62,550 bases of DNA from an uncultured Moraxella sp. (GTDB taxonomy: Bacteria > Pseudomonadota > Gammaproteobacteria > Pseudomonadales > Moraxellaceae). Below, in pieces: positions 16,528-24,486 of this stretch (its first letter is position 1; every line of letters starts with the position of its first letter). A model generated the notes under the pieces. It had not been told where the DNA came from. It was given only the letters and a program-made list of their open reading frames with translations, and did not search any database. The DNA is taken from assembly GCF_945873075.1 (NCBI RefSeq), contig NZ_CAMCBS010000012.1:1-62550 (forward strand), given 5' to 3'. The position numbers and the translations under genes were made by a program.

Positions 16528-16830
16528 TCAGCAACATTGCTCTTGGCTGTGGATACAGCAGTTTTGGGTCAGATAATGCGTCAATGCCATCATCAAGGTC
16601 AGATTGGCATAATAGCGGACAAATCGACCTTCTTGCTGACTGCGAATCAGCCCGACATGATGCAGTGATTTTAGGTGAAATGACAGCAAATTTGGTGCAA
16701 GATTCAGCTGTTTTGCCAAATCGCCAGCAATCATCCCTTGTGTGCCCATCGCTGACAATGCTTGAAAAATCGCCAAACGACTGGGCGATGAGAGAGCTTC
16801 AAATAACTGACTGGCTTGTTCGGTATTCAT
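16528..16830 (-). CDS. arsR: ArsR-family As(III)-responsive repressor
   Basis: The 100-residue winged-helix repressor contains LFEALSSPSRLAIFQALS and the recognition region NLAPNLLSFHLKSLHHVGLI. It lacks the E. coli-type ELCVCDLC site. Instead its C-terminus ends NCCIHSQEQCC, four cysteines in two pairs (C91-C92 and C99-C100), resembling the C-terminal arsenite site described for Acidithiobacillus ArsR. The ATG at 16830 (MNTEQAS) is chosen; the open frame upstream is hydrophobic and covers the promoter. It should repress the arsR-arsC-acr3 operon. Confidence 0.9.
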   Translation of the reverse strand: MNTEQASQLFEALSSPSRLAIFQALSAMGTQGMIAGDLAKQLNLAPNLLSFHLKSLHHVGLIRSQQEGRFVRYYANLTLMMALTHYLTQNCCIHSQEQCC

Positions 16831-16866
16831 AGGTATGGCAAAGCGTTGGGATATAAATATGTGCTT

Positions 16867-16895
16867 ATTATAAAGTGCTGTGATAAATAATTCAA
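16867..16895 (-). promoter_or_regulatory. Promoter of arsR-arsC-acr3
   Basis: On the minus strand, TTGAAT (16890-16895) and TATAAT (16867-16872) are exactly 17 bases apart, a near-consensus sigma-70 promoter. It lies about 40 bases upstream of the arsR ATG. The ArsR operator presumably overlaps it, but no clear dyad was found. Confidence 0.7.
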
Positions 16896-16947
16896 TCAGT
16901 CTTGAAATAAGAATAAAAGCGACGAAAGAAATGTGATGACCCAAAGC

Positions 16948-16978
16948 AAAAGCCACAAGCTTTCACTTGTGGCTTTTT
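16948..16978. terminator. Hairpin upstream of arsR
   Basis: The arms AAAAGCCACAAG and CTTGTGGCTTTT are perfect, with a 6-base loop and a T run on the plus side. It resembles an intrinsic terminator in both directions, yet no gene ends immediately beside it; it may insulate the ars promoter. Confidence 0.6.
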
Positions 16979-17103
16979 GGTGCATATCCTGCGTGCATCC
17001 TTACGGTGTTTCCATACTAACAGCTTATCATCCTTGCTTGATACATCCTGTATCGATTTCCTGTGCTGTTGGATATATTATGCCAAAATGATGATATCAG
17101 CAA

Positions 17104-17156
17104 AAGTGGCAAAAATCGGCAATGTTTGTACGAAATTTCGTACACGCTCGCCACTT
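17104..17156. repeat. Nested inverted repeats after VIT1 gene
   Basis: The perfect 18-base palindrome TGTACGAAATTTCGTACA (17127-17144) is enclosed by outer arms AAGTGGC (17104-17110) and GCCACTT (17150-17156). It starts 5 bases beyond the VIT1/CCC1 stop on the minus strand. It lacks a U tract close to the stem, so a protein-binding site is as likely as a terminator. Confidence 0.6.
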
Positions 17157-17161
17157 GTCCA

Positions 17162-17869
17162 TTAGCCTGCCACCGACACACCGAACAAGCGACCAATCAT
17201 CGCCGTCGCCGCCATCGCAAACACACCCCAAATCAGCACTCGAGCCATCGCTGGTACGACTTTGGCACCGCCAAGCTTGGCAGAACAATAACCCAATAGC
17301 GCAAGCCCTACCAAAGTCGTCGCCCCAAGCATGATGCTCAAATCTGCCCCAATGCGATTGCCAAGCCATAGGCTAATCAGTGGCAATACCGCACCGACGA
17401 TAAAGGCTGCTGCTGATGCCATCGCCGCTTCTAGTGGCTTGGCAGAATGGGTATCACTCAGCCCAATCTCATCACGGGCGTGTGCTTCTAGGGCGTTGTG
17501 CTCGGTCAGGGCGACGGCGACTTGCTTGGCAAGTGCATCATCAAGCCCACGCAGTTTGTAGATTTCGGTCAATTCATTCAGTTCTTTGTCAGGATTGTGC
17601 TTGAGCTCATAGGCTTCTTTGGCAAGGTCGCTTTTTTCGGTATCCGACTGTGATGACACCGAGATATACTCGCCTGCGCCCATTGACAGCGCACCACCGA
17701 TGATGGCGGCTAGGGCGGTGAGCATCAAGATATTCATAGTGGCATTACCTGCGACCATACCCATCAGTAGGCTAGCTGTCGAGATAAGACCGTCATTCGC
17801 CCCGAGTACGCCGGCGCGTAGCCAGTTGTTGCGTGAGCTAAAATGCGGTTCGGTATGAGCTGAATACAT
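17162..17869 (-). CDS. VIT1/CCC1 family Fe/Mn transporter
   Basis: The 235-residue membrane protein belongs to the VIT1/CCC1 family, whose characterised members move Fe2+ or Mn2+. It starts with NNWLRAGVLGANDGLISTASLL in helix 1. The helix-2 motif ALSMGAGEYISVSSQSDTEKSD and a charged cytoplasmic loop with HNALEAHARDEIGL follow, then three C-terminal helices. The start at 17869 is chosen because a GGAAAAA ribosome site precedes it; the frame is open 14 codons further. In bacteria these proteins probably export iron or manganese. The neighbouring znuD gene is also metal-related but is divergently transcribed. Confidence 0.85.
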   Translation of the reverse strand: MYSAHTEPHFSSRNNWLRAGVLGANDGLISTASLLMGMVAGNATMNILMLTALAAIIGGALSMGAGEYISVSSQSDTEKSDLAKEAYELKHNPDKELNELTEIYKLRGLDDALAKQVAVALTEHNALEAHARDEIGLSDTHSAKPLEAAMASAAAFIVGAVLPLISLWLGNRIGADLSIMLGATTLVGLALLGYCSAKLGGAKVVPAMARVLIWGVFAMAATAMIGRLFGVSVAG

Positions 17870-18025
17870 GGTTTTTCCAAAATGCATTGATTTGAGCCTA
17901 TTATACGCCAAGAATTGACATCGTGAATGACTGATTTGTCTTTAAATTGTACTTAAAAATGTTTCTATTTTTTGCCTAATTTCTTATCTGAAAATGGGTC
18001 TTGTTTACAAATTTGCTTGACGATA

Positions 18026-18043
18026 GTTATATAATAATATAAC
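18026..18043. promoter_or_regulatory. Candidate Zur operator of znuD
   Basis: GTTATATAATAATATAAC is an almost perfect palindrome (GTTATAT and ATATAAC around AATA) 76 bases upstream of the znuD start. It resembles Zur boxes of the GTTATA-N-TATAAC type but with a wider centre. TTGACG at 18017-18022 could be the -35 element of the same promoter, placing the dyad over the spacer and -10, an ideal repression site. Confidence 0.5.
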
Positions 18044-18119
18044 ATTATGTAACTTTATTCATTGACTTAATACATTTTTGAAATAATTGTTATACTTTAT
18101 CACCTATTAGGAAAAAATC

Positions 18120-20753
18120 ATGCACACCCAAACAAGACGCCTAAGCCCATTATTATTGGCAATCGGTGGCGTATTCGCCATGCAGTTAGCTTATGCTGAT
18201 GACACTGCATCTGACACACCTGCCACGACATCGACGGATATTGTGCCAACTGTGGTGCTCGACGGTGATGAGATTGTCGTCAGTCGCCGCACCGCCCAGA
18301 GCCTATTTGGACAAGCCAAGCCATCGGATGTCATCATCAAGCAAGAGACGCTCAAGAAAAATTCGGCAACACTTGGTGATGCTTTGGCGGGCGAGCTGGG
18401 CGTACATTCCAACCACTATGGCGGTGGTGCATCTGCACCCATCGTCCGTGGTCAAGAAGGTAAGCGACTCAAGGTACTCCAAAACAGCACCGATGTGCTT
18501 GATATGGCAAATCTATCGCCCGACCATGCGGTGATGGTCGATACCTTGCTTGCCAAGCAAGTCGAAATCGTGCGTGGCGCAAGCACCCTATTGTATAGCG
18601 CAGGCAATGTCGCAGGGCAAATCAATGTCGTGGATGATGTGATTAAGACGAGCGTGCCAAGTGTCGCTACCGGTGAAGTTAGTGCCCGCTATGGCAGTGC
18701 CAATGATGAGAAGCTGGTCAGTGCAGCGGTATCAGCAGGGATTGGCGAGCATATCGCCATCACCGCCCAAGGGCTCGTTCGTCGTGCAGGTGATTATCAG
18801 ACGCCCAAGCATCAGCAGTATCATTTTGACAGCGAAAAAGCACTCAAGGCACACATCGTCGCCCCTGATAACTTGGCAAGTCTAGAGTCAGAATATCAGC
18901 ACTGGCTTGCCAATCGTCATCAGACGCCGTATTTTCGCTATCGTCCTGTAGGCGAGCGCCACTTTATCCGTAGCGAGAGCGATTATCAAACTAAAAAACA
19001 AACTTACCAAAACGCCATCGTCACACCACAGACACTCGATTATCTGCCTGAGAGCTGGTCGGAGTCAGATGCGCTAGCGCTTGGTGTCTCGTGGGTGGGC
19101 GAGCGTGGCTATGTGGGTGCATCCATCAGCCATCGCCATGATGAGTACGGTCTGCCTGCGCACAATGCGATGTACGAAGGCTGTGGGGCGTATGTGATTT
19201 TGCCATCGAGCGAGCGCAAAAAGCCGTATCTGATGAGCTATCCACAGCTGATGGATGAGACGGATGTCAATTATCTCAATCCACGAGCGGACTGCTTGCA
19301 GGCGGCATCGTTTGATTCGAGTGGCAATCATACGCACAGCAGTACCGAGTCGCATGAGCATGGTGCGCCTTGGATTGACTTGACCAATCGTCGCTATGAC
19401 ATCAAGGCGGCGGTATATCAGCCGATGGCAGGCGTGGATAAGCTTGGCGTGAGTGTCGCTCATGCTGATTATCAGCATCAAGAAAAAGAAGGCACACGCA
19501 TCAGCAGTGATTTTCGTAACAAAGCCACCACAGCACGCATTGAGCTGACCCAAACGCCCACTGAGCGACTATCAGGCATCTGGGGCGTGCAGTATCTGAC
19601 GGCGGATAATAGCGCACTTGCCCCGAGTGTCTATAAAGGACGGCAAATGCTTGGCACAAATAGCACGGATAATTGGGCAATCTTTGGGCTACAGCAGTAT
19701 CAGCTCGGTGATGTGACGCTAGAAGCATCGGCTCGTGCGGCATCACAGCGTATCAAGATGCACTATGATACGGACAAGATTGCATCAGTGATGCAGCCCA
19801 ATCCGATTAGTGAGCGTTGTGCCAAAAATGCGGTTTGTTCAGCGACTGTCGCTGCCGCCAATGCCGAGCGTGCATCCGATTTGGCAAATGCCCTAGACAA
19901 TACCAAGCCAAACGAACAGCACGCCTTCTCATACGCCATCGGTGCCAAGTGGCAAGTAACACCTGAATACCGCCTAAGCATCAGTGCATCGCACCAAGAA
20001 CGCTTGCCAACCGCCCAAGAGCTTTATACGCATGGGATGCACCTAGCGACCAGCTCATTTGAAGTGGGCAATAAGGATTTGACCAAAGAAAAATCCAACA
20101 ACATTGAGCTTGCACTCGGCTATCAAGGCGAGCGACTTGATTATCAATTATCCGCTTATTATTATGATTTTGATAATTATATCTATCTACAGACGCTCAA
20201 TGAATCGCTTGGCAATAGCACGGTGATTGCGCCGTATTCGCTCAAAATCAACCGCTATAGCCAGTCTGGGGCGAAGTTTCATGGCTTTGAAGGCAAGATT
20301 GGTTATCAGTTGAATGATACTTATCATGCATCCGTATTTGGCGATGTCATCAATGGGCGATTGGTGGATTTGCCTGATGCGGTGGTAGCGTATGATAGAA
20401 CGACAGGCAAAAAAACCTATGAACCACAAGCCAATCGACCCACGCCGCGCCTACCGCCCATGCGTCTAGGCACACGCCTAAAGGCTGAGTTTGGTGAGCA
20501 GTGGACGGGCGAGCTTGAGTATTATCGAGTGTTTGACCAAGATAAATTATCCAAATTCGAGCACAAGACCGCAGGGCATGATATGCTAAATTTGGGGCTG
20601 ACTTACCAAAAGCCGATGGCATATGGCGATGTCGATGTCTTTATCAAGGCGGATAATCTCTTGAACCAAAAAGTCTATGCACACGCAACTTATTTACCCT
20701 ATATTCCGCAGATGGGGCGTAGCATCAGCTTTGGGGCGACTTATCGCTTTTAG
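18120..20753 (+). CDS. znuD: TonB-dependent zinc receptor, ZnuD-like
   Basis: The 877-residue outer-membrane receptor has a signal peptide of about 26 residues (cut after AYA). The TonB box region DEIVVSRR lies near residue 50, and the plug domain has YGGGASAPIVRGQEGKRLKV, SPDHAVMVDTLLAKQVEIVR and LLYSAGNVAG. A 22-strand beta barrel follows, closing with ATYRF. Segments recalled from Neisseria ZnuD recur throughout, including LPTAQELYTHGMHLAT and SNNIELALGYQGERLDY. A histidine-rich loop (HTHSSTESHEHG, near residue 403-414) fits zinc capture. Control by Zur is inferred from the upstream palindrome. Confidence 0.88.
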   Translation: MHTQTRRLSPLLLAIGGVFAMQLAYADDTASDTPATTSTDIVPTVVLDGDEIVVSRRTAQSLFGQAKPSDVIIKQETLKKNSATLGDALAGELGVHSNHYGGGASAPIVRGQEGKRLKVLQNSTDVLDMANLSPDHAVMVDTLLAKQVEIVRGASTLLYSAGNVAGQINVVDDVIKTSVPSVATGEVSARYGSANDEKLVSAAVSAGIGEHIAITAQGLVRRAGDYQTPKHQQYHFDSEKALKAHIVAPDNLASLESEYQHWLANRHQTPYFRYRPVGERHFIRSESDYQTKKQTYQNAIVTPQTLDYLPESWSESDALALGVSWVGERGYVGASISHRHDEYGLPAHNAMYEGCGAYVILPSSERKKPYLMSYPQLMDETDVNYLNPRADCLQAASFDSSGNHTHSSTESHEHGAPWIDLTNRRYDIKAAVYQPMAGVDKLGVSVAHADYQHQEKEGTRISSDFRNKATTARIELTQTPTERLSGIWGVQYLTADNSALAPSVYKGRQMLGTNSTDNWAIFGLQQYQLGDVTLEASARAASQRIKMHYDTDKIASVMQPNPISERCAKNAVCSATVAAANAERASDLANALDNTKPNEQHAFSYAIGAKWQVTPEYRLSISASHQERLPTAQELYTHGMHLATSSFEVGNKDLTKEKSNNIELALGYQGERLDYQLSAYYYDFDNYIYLQTLNESLGNSTVIAPYSLKINRYSQSGAKFHGFEGKIGYQLNDTYHASVFGDVINGRLVDLPDAVVAYDRTTGKKTYEPQANRPTPRLPPMRLGTRLKAEFGEQWTGELEYYRVFDQDKLSKFEHKTAGHDMLNLGLTYQKPMAYGDVDVFIKADNLLNQKVYAHATYLPYIPQMGRSISFGATYRF

Positions 20754-20781
20754 GTTGTCATGCCAAGTCATATGGCAAAGC

Positions 20782-20813
20782 AAAAAATCGGTGCAAAACG
20801 CGCCGATTTTTTT
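20782..20813. terminator. Terminator of znuD
   Basis: The arms AAAAAATCGG and CCGATTTTTT surround an 11-base interior that can pair further; the hairpin ends in a T7 run. It lies about 30 bases after the znuD stop. Confidence 0.75.
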
Positions 20814-21025
20814 ATGAAAATCTGGGCAAAAATTTGATGAAAATTGGGTAAAAATAGGGCAAATCTGCCGATGATGGTATGATAATGACAGTGAAAAATG
20901 ATGGGCTGATTCATCAGAAAACCGCTTGAGTTTTGATAAGAATTGATGAATAATAGAAGTGGAAAAAAGAGTGAAATATCATCATTGATGACATCGATTA
21001 ACCAAGCAAATAAGGAGCTATGACC

Positions 21026-21352
21026 ATGAAAAGCACTGAGCATTATCAAGATGTGTTACTTGCGCTCAAGCAAGAATATCAAGCCCGTATCGATAAGATT
21101 AAAGACCGCATCGCCCACCCAGATGACAACAGCAACCAAGACTGGGACGACCAAGCCGTCGCTGCCACGCGTGATGAGATGCGTATGGCACTCGTGCACG
21201 AAGCTGAGCATGAGCTCGCCCAAGTCAATGCTGCACTTCGCCGTATCGAAGAAGGCGGCTATGGCGTCTGTGCTGAGTGTGGCGAAGACATCGAAGAAGG
21301 TCGCTTGGATGCTGTGCCGTTTGCCACGCTGTGCATGACACACGCTAAATAA
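21026..21352 (+). CDS. DksA/TraR-type zinc-finger protein
   Basis: The 108-residue protein is shorter than DksA (about 150). It has a coiled-coil N-terminal half (LLALKQEYQARIDKIKDRI) and, at the turn, DWDDQA, which keeps the D-x2-D-x-A spacing of the DksA coiled-coil tip. The C-terminal finger is CAEC, 17 residues, then CMTH, so the fourth zinc ligand is histidine instead of cysteine. The ATG at 21026 is chosen because AAGGAG is 8 bases upstream; the in-frame ATG at 21020 would be only 2 bases away. It could bind the RNA polymerase secondary channel like other short DksA/TraR proteins. Confidence 0.78.
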   Translation: MKSTEHYQDVLLALKQEYQARIDKIKDRIAHPDDNSNQDWDDQAVAATRDEMRMALVHEAEHELAQVNAALRRIEEGGYGVCAECGEDIEEGRLDAVPFATLCMTHAK

Positions 21353-21382
21353 ACGCCAAATAAACTTAGGCGGATGCAATAA

Positions 21383-21411
21383 AAAATGCGGTTCGTGATG
21401 AACCGCATTTT
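21383..21411. terminator. Terminator, dksA-like/pepA
   Basis: A perfect 12-base stem, AAAATGCGGTTC and GAACCGCATTTT with a 5-base loop, lies between the convergent dksA-like and pepA genes and can serve both. Confidence 0.8.
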
Positions 21412-21449
21412 GTTTGGGATAAGCATTTTGCTTGCTTAGCCTGTATTGC

Positions 21450-22967
21450 TTATTCTTCGACTTGACTGCGTAGATACTGCGTCAATAAAGCGACAGGGCG
21501 ACCTGTGGCGGTGTTGGTGCTGCCGCCTTTCCATGCTGTGCCTGCGATGTCTAGGTGTGCCCATGCTTGACCGTCTTTGATGAAGCGTTTTAGGAAGCAC
21601 GCTGCGGTGACTGAGCCAGCTTCACGACCGCCGATGTTTTGGATGTCGGCGATTTTTGAGTTGATTTGGGCATCATAGTCATCATCGAGTGGCATATGCC
21701 ATACCAAGTCATTGGTAAATTCGCTTGCTGCTTCTAGGGCAAATAGCGTATCTTCGTCGTTACTGTACAAGCCAGAACGCACGCTACCTAGCGCAATGAC
21801 GCACGCACCGGTGAGTGTGGCGGTGTCGATGATGGCTTTTGGTGTGTAGTTTTCTTGGACATAGCACAGTGCATCGCACAGTACTAGGCGACCTTCGGCA
21901 TCGGTATTTAGGATTTCGACACTTGTGCCGTTCATCGCGGTGACGACATCGCCCGGGCGAGCTGAGCGTGCTGATGGCATATTCTCGGCGCAGGCAATCA
22001 CAGCGACGATGTCGATGGCAAGATTGGCTTCGGCGGCAGCTCGCACTGTGCCTAGAATGGATGCCGCACCGCCCATGTCAAATTTCATCTCTTCCATGCC
22101 TGCTGATGGCTTGATAGAGATACCGCCTGAGTCAAAGGTCAAACCCTTGCCGACCAAGGCGATTGGGTTAGACAGACGAGCTTTTTTGCCAGCTTTTCCG
22201 GTTTTGCCATAGTACTCGATGACGGCGAGTTTGCCTTCTTCGTCTGAGCCTTGCGAGACGGCGAGAAAGCAGCCCATGCCAAGTTTTTGCATTTCTTTTT
22301 CGCCAAGTACGCTCACGCTGATTTTGTCGGCGTACTCTTTGGCGAGCTGCTTTGCTTTTTTGGCTAGCTCCGATGGGCTAAGGACATTTGGTGCTTCATT
22401 GGCAAGGTCACGAGCCGCACTCACGCCTTTACCAGTTGCAAGGGCGAAATCCAGTGCCGTTTGATAAGCACTCAATTCATCACGATTTGAGATGATGCTA
22501 ATCTCGCTGATAGCATCGGCATCGGCAGGCTTGCTCTTGTGATGGTCAAAGCGATAAGCAGCCGCCAATAGCGCTAGGACAAACTGCGTAAAGTGCTTGT
22601 GGCAGATGGTATCGCCCCACAAGATAGCCGCTTTTTGGCTGTTTTTGATGGCGGTATAAGTAGTAGCGGCGACTTTGGCGATATTGCCTGCTAGTTTTTC
22701 AAGCTTGCCCACGCCAATCACAGTCACCACAGGGAAATCTTTGGCATGGATGGCATAGTTGGTGACGCTCTCGCCTAGGCCGCCCTTAAAATTGCTTTGT
22801 TTGATTAGGCTGTCGGCACGCAGCAGATATTCGGCATCGCCAAAACCGCCAAGTACATCCCCTGCGTCTGTGGCATAGACGACGATGGTTGGTAGTGGGT
22901 TATTTTTGGTGGCTTTTTTGAGTGTCAATTCGGCGTGGACGCCAAGTTTGATTGCACTGGTTGGCAT
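21450..22967 (-). CDS. pepA: Leucyl aminopeptidase PepA (M17)
   Basis: The 505-residue cytosolic metallo-aminopeptidase has a macro-like N-terminal domain and a C-terminal M17 catalytic domain. Metal and active-site motifs are LVGKGLTFDSGGISIKPS, MKFDMGGAASILG, the family signature NTDAEGRLVLCDAL, and the DTATLTGACVIALG segment. It releases N-terminal residues in peptide turnover; E. coli PepA also acts in Xer recombination at cer. The ribosome site AAGGA precedes the ATG. It stands alone, convergent with the dksA-like gene and divergent from lptF. Confidence 0.93.
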   Translation of the reverse strand: MPTSAIKLGVHAELTLKKATKNNPLPTIVVYATDAGDVLGGFGDAEYLLRADSLIKQSNFKGGLGESVTNYAIHAKDFPVVTVIGVGKLEKLAGNIAKVAATTYTAIKNSQKAAILWGDTICHKHFTQFVLALLAAAYRFDHHKSKPADADAISEISIISNRDELSAYQTALDFALATGKGVSAARDLANEAPNVLSPSELAKKAKQLAKEYADKISVSVLGEKEMQKLGMGCFLAVSQGSDEEGKLAVIEYYGKTGKAGKKARLSNPIALVGKGLTFDSGGISIKPSAGMEEMKFDMGGAASILGTVRAAAEANLAIDIVAVIACAENMPSARSARPGDVVTAMNGTSVEILNTDAEGRLVLCDALCYVQENYTPKAIIDTATLTGACVIALGSVRSGLYSNDEDTLFALEAASEFTNDLVWHMPLDDDYDAQINSKIADIQNIGGREAGSVTAACFLKRFIKDGQAWAHLDIAGTAWKGGSTNTATGRPVALLTQYLRSQVEE

Positions 22968-23259
22968 AGTAAATCCTTATAAATTATCTAAAACACTGGT
23001 CTAAAAAACAAGAAACGCTTTTGTGAAAACACGCATCTAGTGTAGCACAAATTGCGGTCATGCAAAAATGAAATTTACAAGGCAAATCATCGGTAAATCC
23101 TGATAATGACACGCATCGGCTTGGCAGGATGGACTGTAATCATGCTGTAATTATTAAGCAAAAATTCGCAACAAAATAAACTTATCAAATCGCTTAAAAC
23201 TTAGGCGTTTTTTTGTTATCATAAACCATTTGCCAATCATTTTTTGGAAGTCCTTTTCT

Positions 23260-24486
23260 GTGATTTTACGCCGTTATATCACCACACAAGTTGCTAGTAC
23301 CACCGCCTTGGTTTTGGGCTTTTTGGTGGTGATGTTGCTTGGTGGTCGCTTAATTCGTTATTTTGGTATGGCGGCAGAAGGCGGTTTGGGCGTGAATGTG
23401 CTGTTTAGCCTGATTGGTTATAATTTGCCGTTTTTTCTTGAGCTGATTTTGCCCTTGTCGTTTTTTATCGCATTGATGTTGGTGTTTGGGCGGCTATATT
23501 CTGACCATGAGATGGCGGTGATTAATAGTAGTGGTATCAGCCGTGGGCGTTTGGCACGGATGCTTGCGCCGCTCGTGATTGTGCTGATGGTGCTCGAAGG
23601 GTGGATTGCACTCGTTGCCAAGCCGTGGGGCATGGAGCGTGCGACCAACATCTGGACTGAGCAGTCGATGACGCAGGTGTTTGATTTGATTCGCCCAAAA
23701 GAGTTTATCAGTAGTGGCGATTATCACCTATATGTCGGCGAAGTGGGCGCACGCCGTGAGTCGCTCCAAGATGTCATCGTCGTGCAGATGAACACCAAAA
23801 AAGGCATGATGGATACGCAGGCTCAAAGAAATCAAGCACCGACGCATCATGAGATTCAAAGCGAAGATGCTGCAGCGCTTGAGCAGATTCCCGATGAATA
23901 CAAAAGCCAAAAAGATTCCTTGATTTTTGCCAAATCTGCCACCCAAGTCGCCACCACAGACGGCTCAATTCAGCTGGATCTGCATCAAGGGCGTCGCTAT
24001 GAAGTCGATCCGATGAGTCAGCGCTATAGCCAAATCGGCTTTGAGCGGTATCGTATCACGCTTGCGGCAGGGGCGATGCCTGACGCCCAAGCGATGCGTA
24101 TCGAAGGCATCTCCACGCCATCACTATATGGGATCATCGCAGGTGATGTCGCTCGAGAAAACATCAATGAAGCCTATGCTGAGCTTGGCTATCGACTAAG
24201 CTTGCCTTGGCTGATACTACTTGCAGTGATGTTGGCTGTGCCCTTGTCTTATGTCAGACCACGACAAGGTCGATGGCTTAAGCTCATCCCTGCGATTTTT
24301 ATTTATGTGGCGAGCGTGATGTTGGTGATTTCCTTAAAAGATGTCGTGGCAAAAGGGCGTGTCTCGGTGTATCTGTATCCAGTAGCGGTAGCAGTGGTGG
24401 CGATCTTTGCGCTGTATCTGAATTATCATGAACAGCTAATGAATCGACTGCGCTTGCAGCGACACAGCACTAAGGAGCAGGCATGA
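23260..24486 (+). CDS. lptF: LPS export permease LptF
   Basis: The 408-residue inner-membrane subunit of the LptB2FG transporter extracts lipopolysaccharide or lipooligosaccharide from the inner membrane. It begins VILRRYITTQVASTT, has three N-terminal helices with FFLELILPLSFFIALMLVFGRLYSD, then a periplasmic beta-jellyroll (about 130-300) and three C-terminal helices. I chose the GTG at 23260, 9 bases after GGAAG; a TTG at 23230 lies further upstream. It overlaps lptG by ATGA, so the two are coupled. The 292 bases upstream hold no gene and should contain the promoter. Confidence 0.9.
   Translation: MILRRYITTQVASTTALVLGFLVVMLLGGRLIRYFGMAAEGGLGVNVLFSLIGYNLPFFLELILPLSFFIALMLVFGRLYSDHEMAVINSSGISRGRLARMLAPLVIVLMVLEGWIALVAKPWGMERATNIWTEQSMTQVFDLIRPKEFISSGDYHLYVGEVGARRESLQDVIVVQMNTKKGMMDTQAQRNQAPTHHEIQSEDAAALEQIPDEYKSQKDSLIFAKSATQVATTDGSIQLDLHQGRRYEVDPMSQRYSQIGFERYRITLAAGAMPDAQAMRIEGISTPSLYGIIAGDVARENINEAYAELGYRLSLPWLILLAVMLAVPLSYVRPRQGRWLKLIPAIFIYVASVMLVISLKDVVAKGRVSVYLYPVAVAVVAIFALYLNYHEQLMNRLRLQRHSTKEQA

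Larger units (their letters stand above)
16831..17161. other. Gene-free spacer arsR/VIT1
   Basis: This 331-base stretch contains the arsR promoter, a strong hairpin at 16948-16978, a small dyad GATACA-TCC-TGTATC at 17040-17054 and the nested palindrome at 17104-17156. No credible coding frame with a ribosome site was seen. Several ATCCT words recur between 16984 and 17051 without clear meaning. Confidence 0.6.

Noticed and set aside
16979-17060. Recurring ATCCT words suggestive of a small repeat array
   Set aside because: Spacing is irregular and flanks differ; no consistent repeat unit could be defined.
17097-17369. Minus-strand 90-codon frame after the VIT1 gene
   Set aside because: It overlaps the transporter gene in another frame and traverses the nested palindrome; Trp/Cys/Gly-rich shadow composition.
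20768-21049. Minus-strand 93-codon frame between znuD and the dksA-like gene
   Set aside because: It runs through the znuD terminator, is rich in Phe and Ile as expected from AT-rich noncoding DNA, and has no ribosome site.
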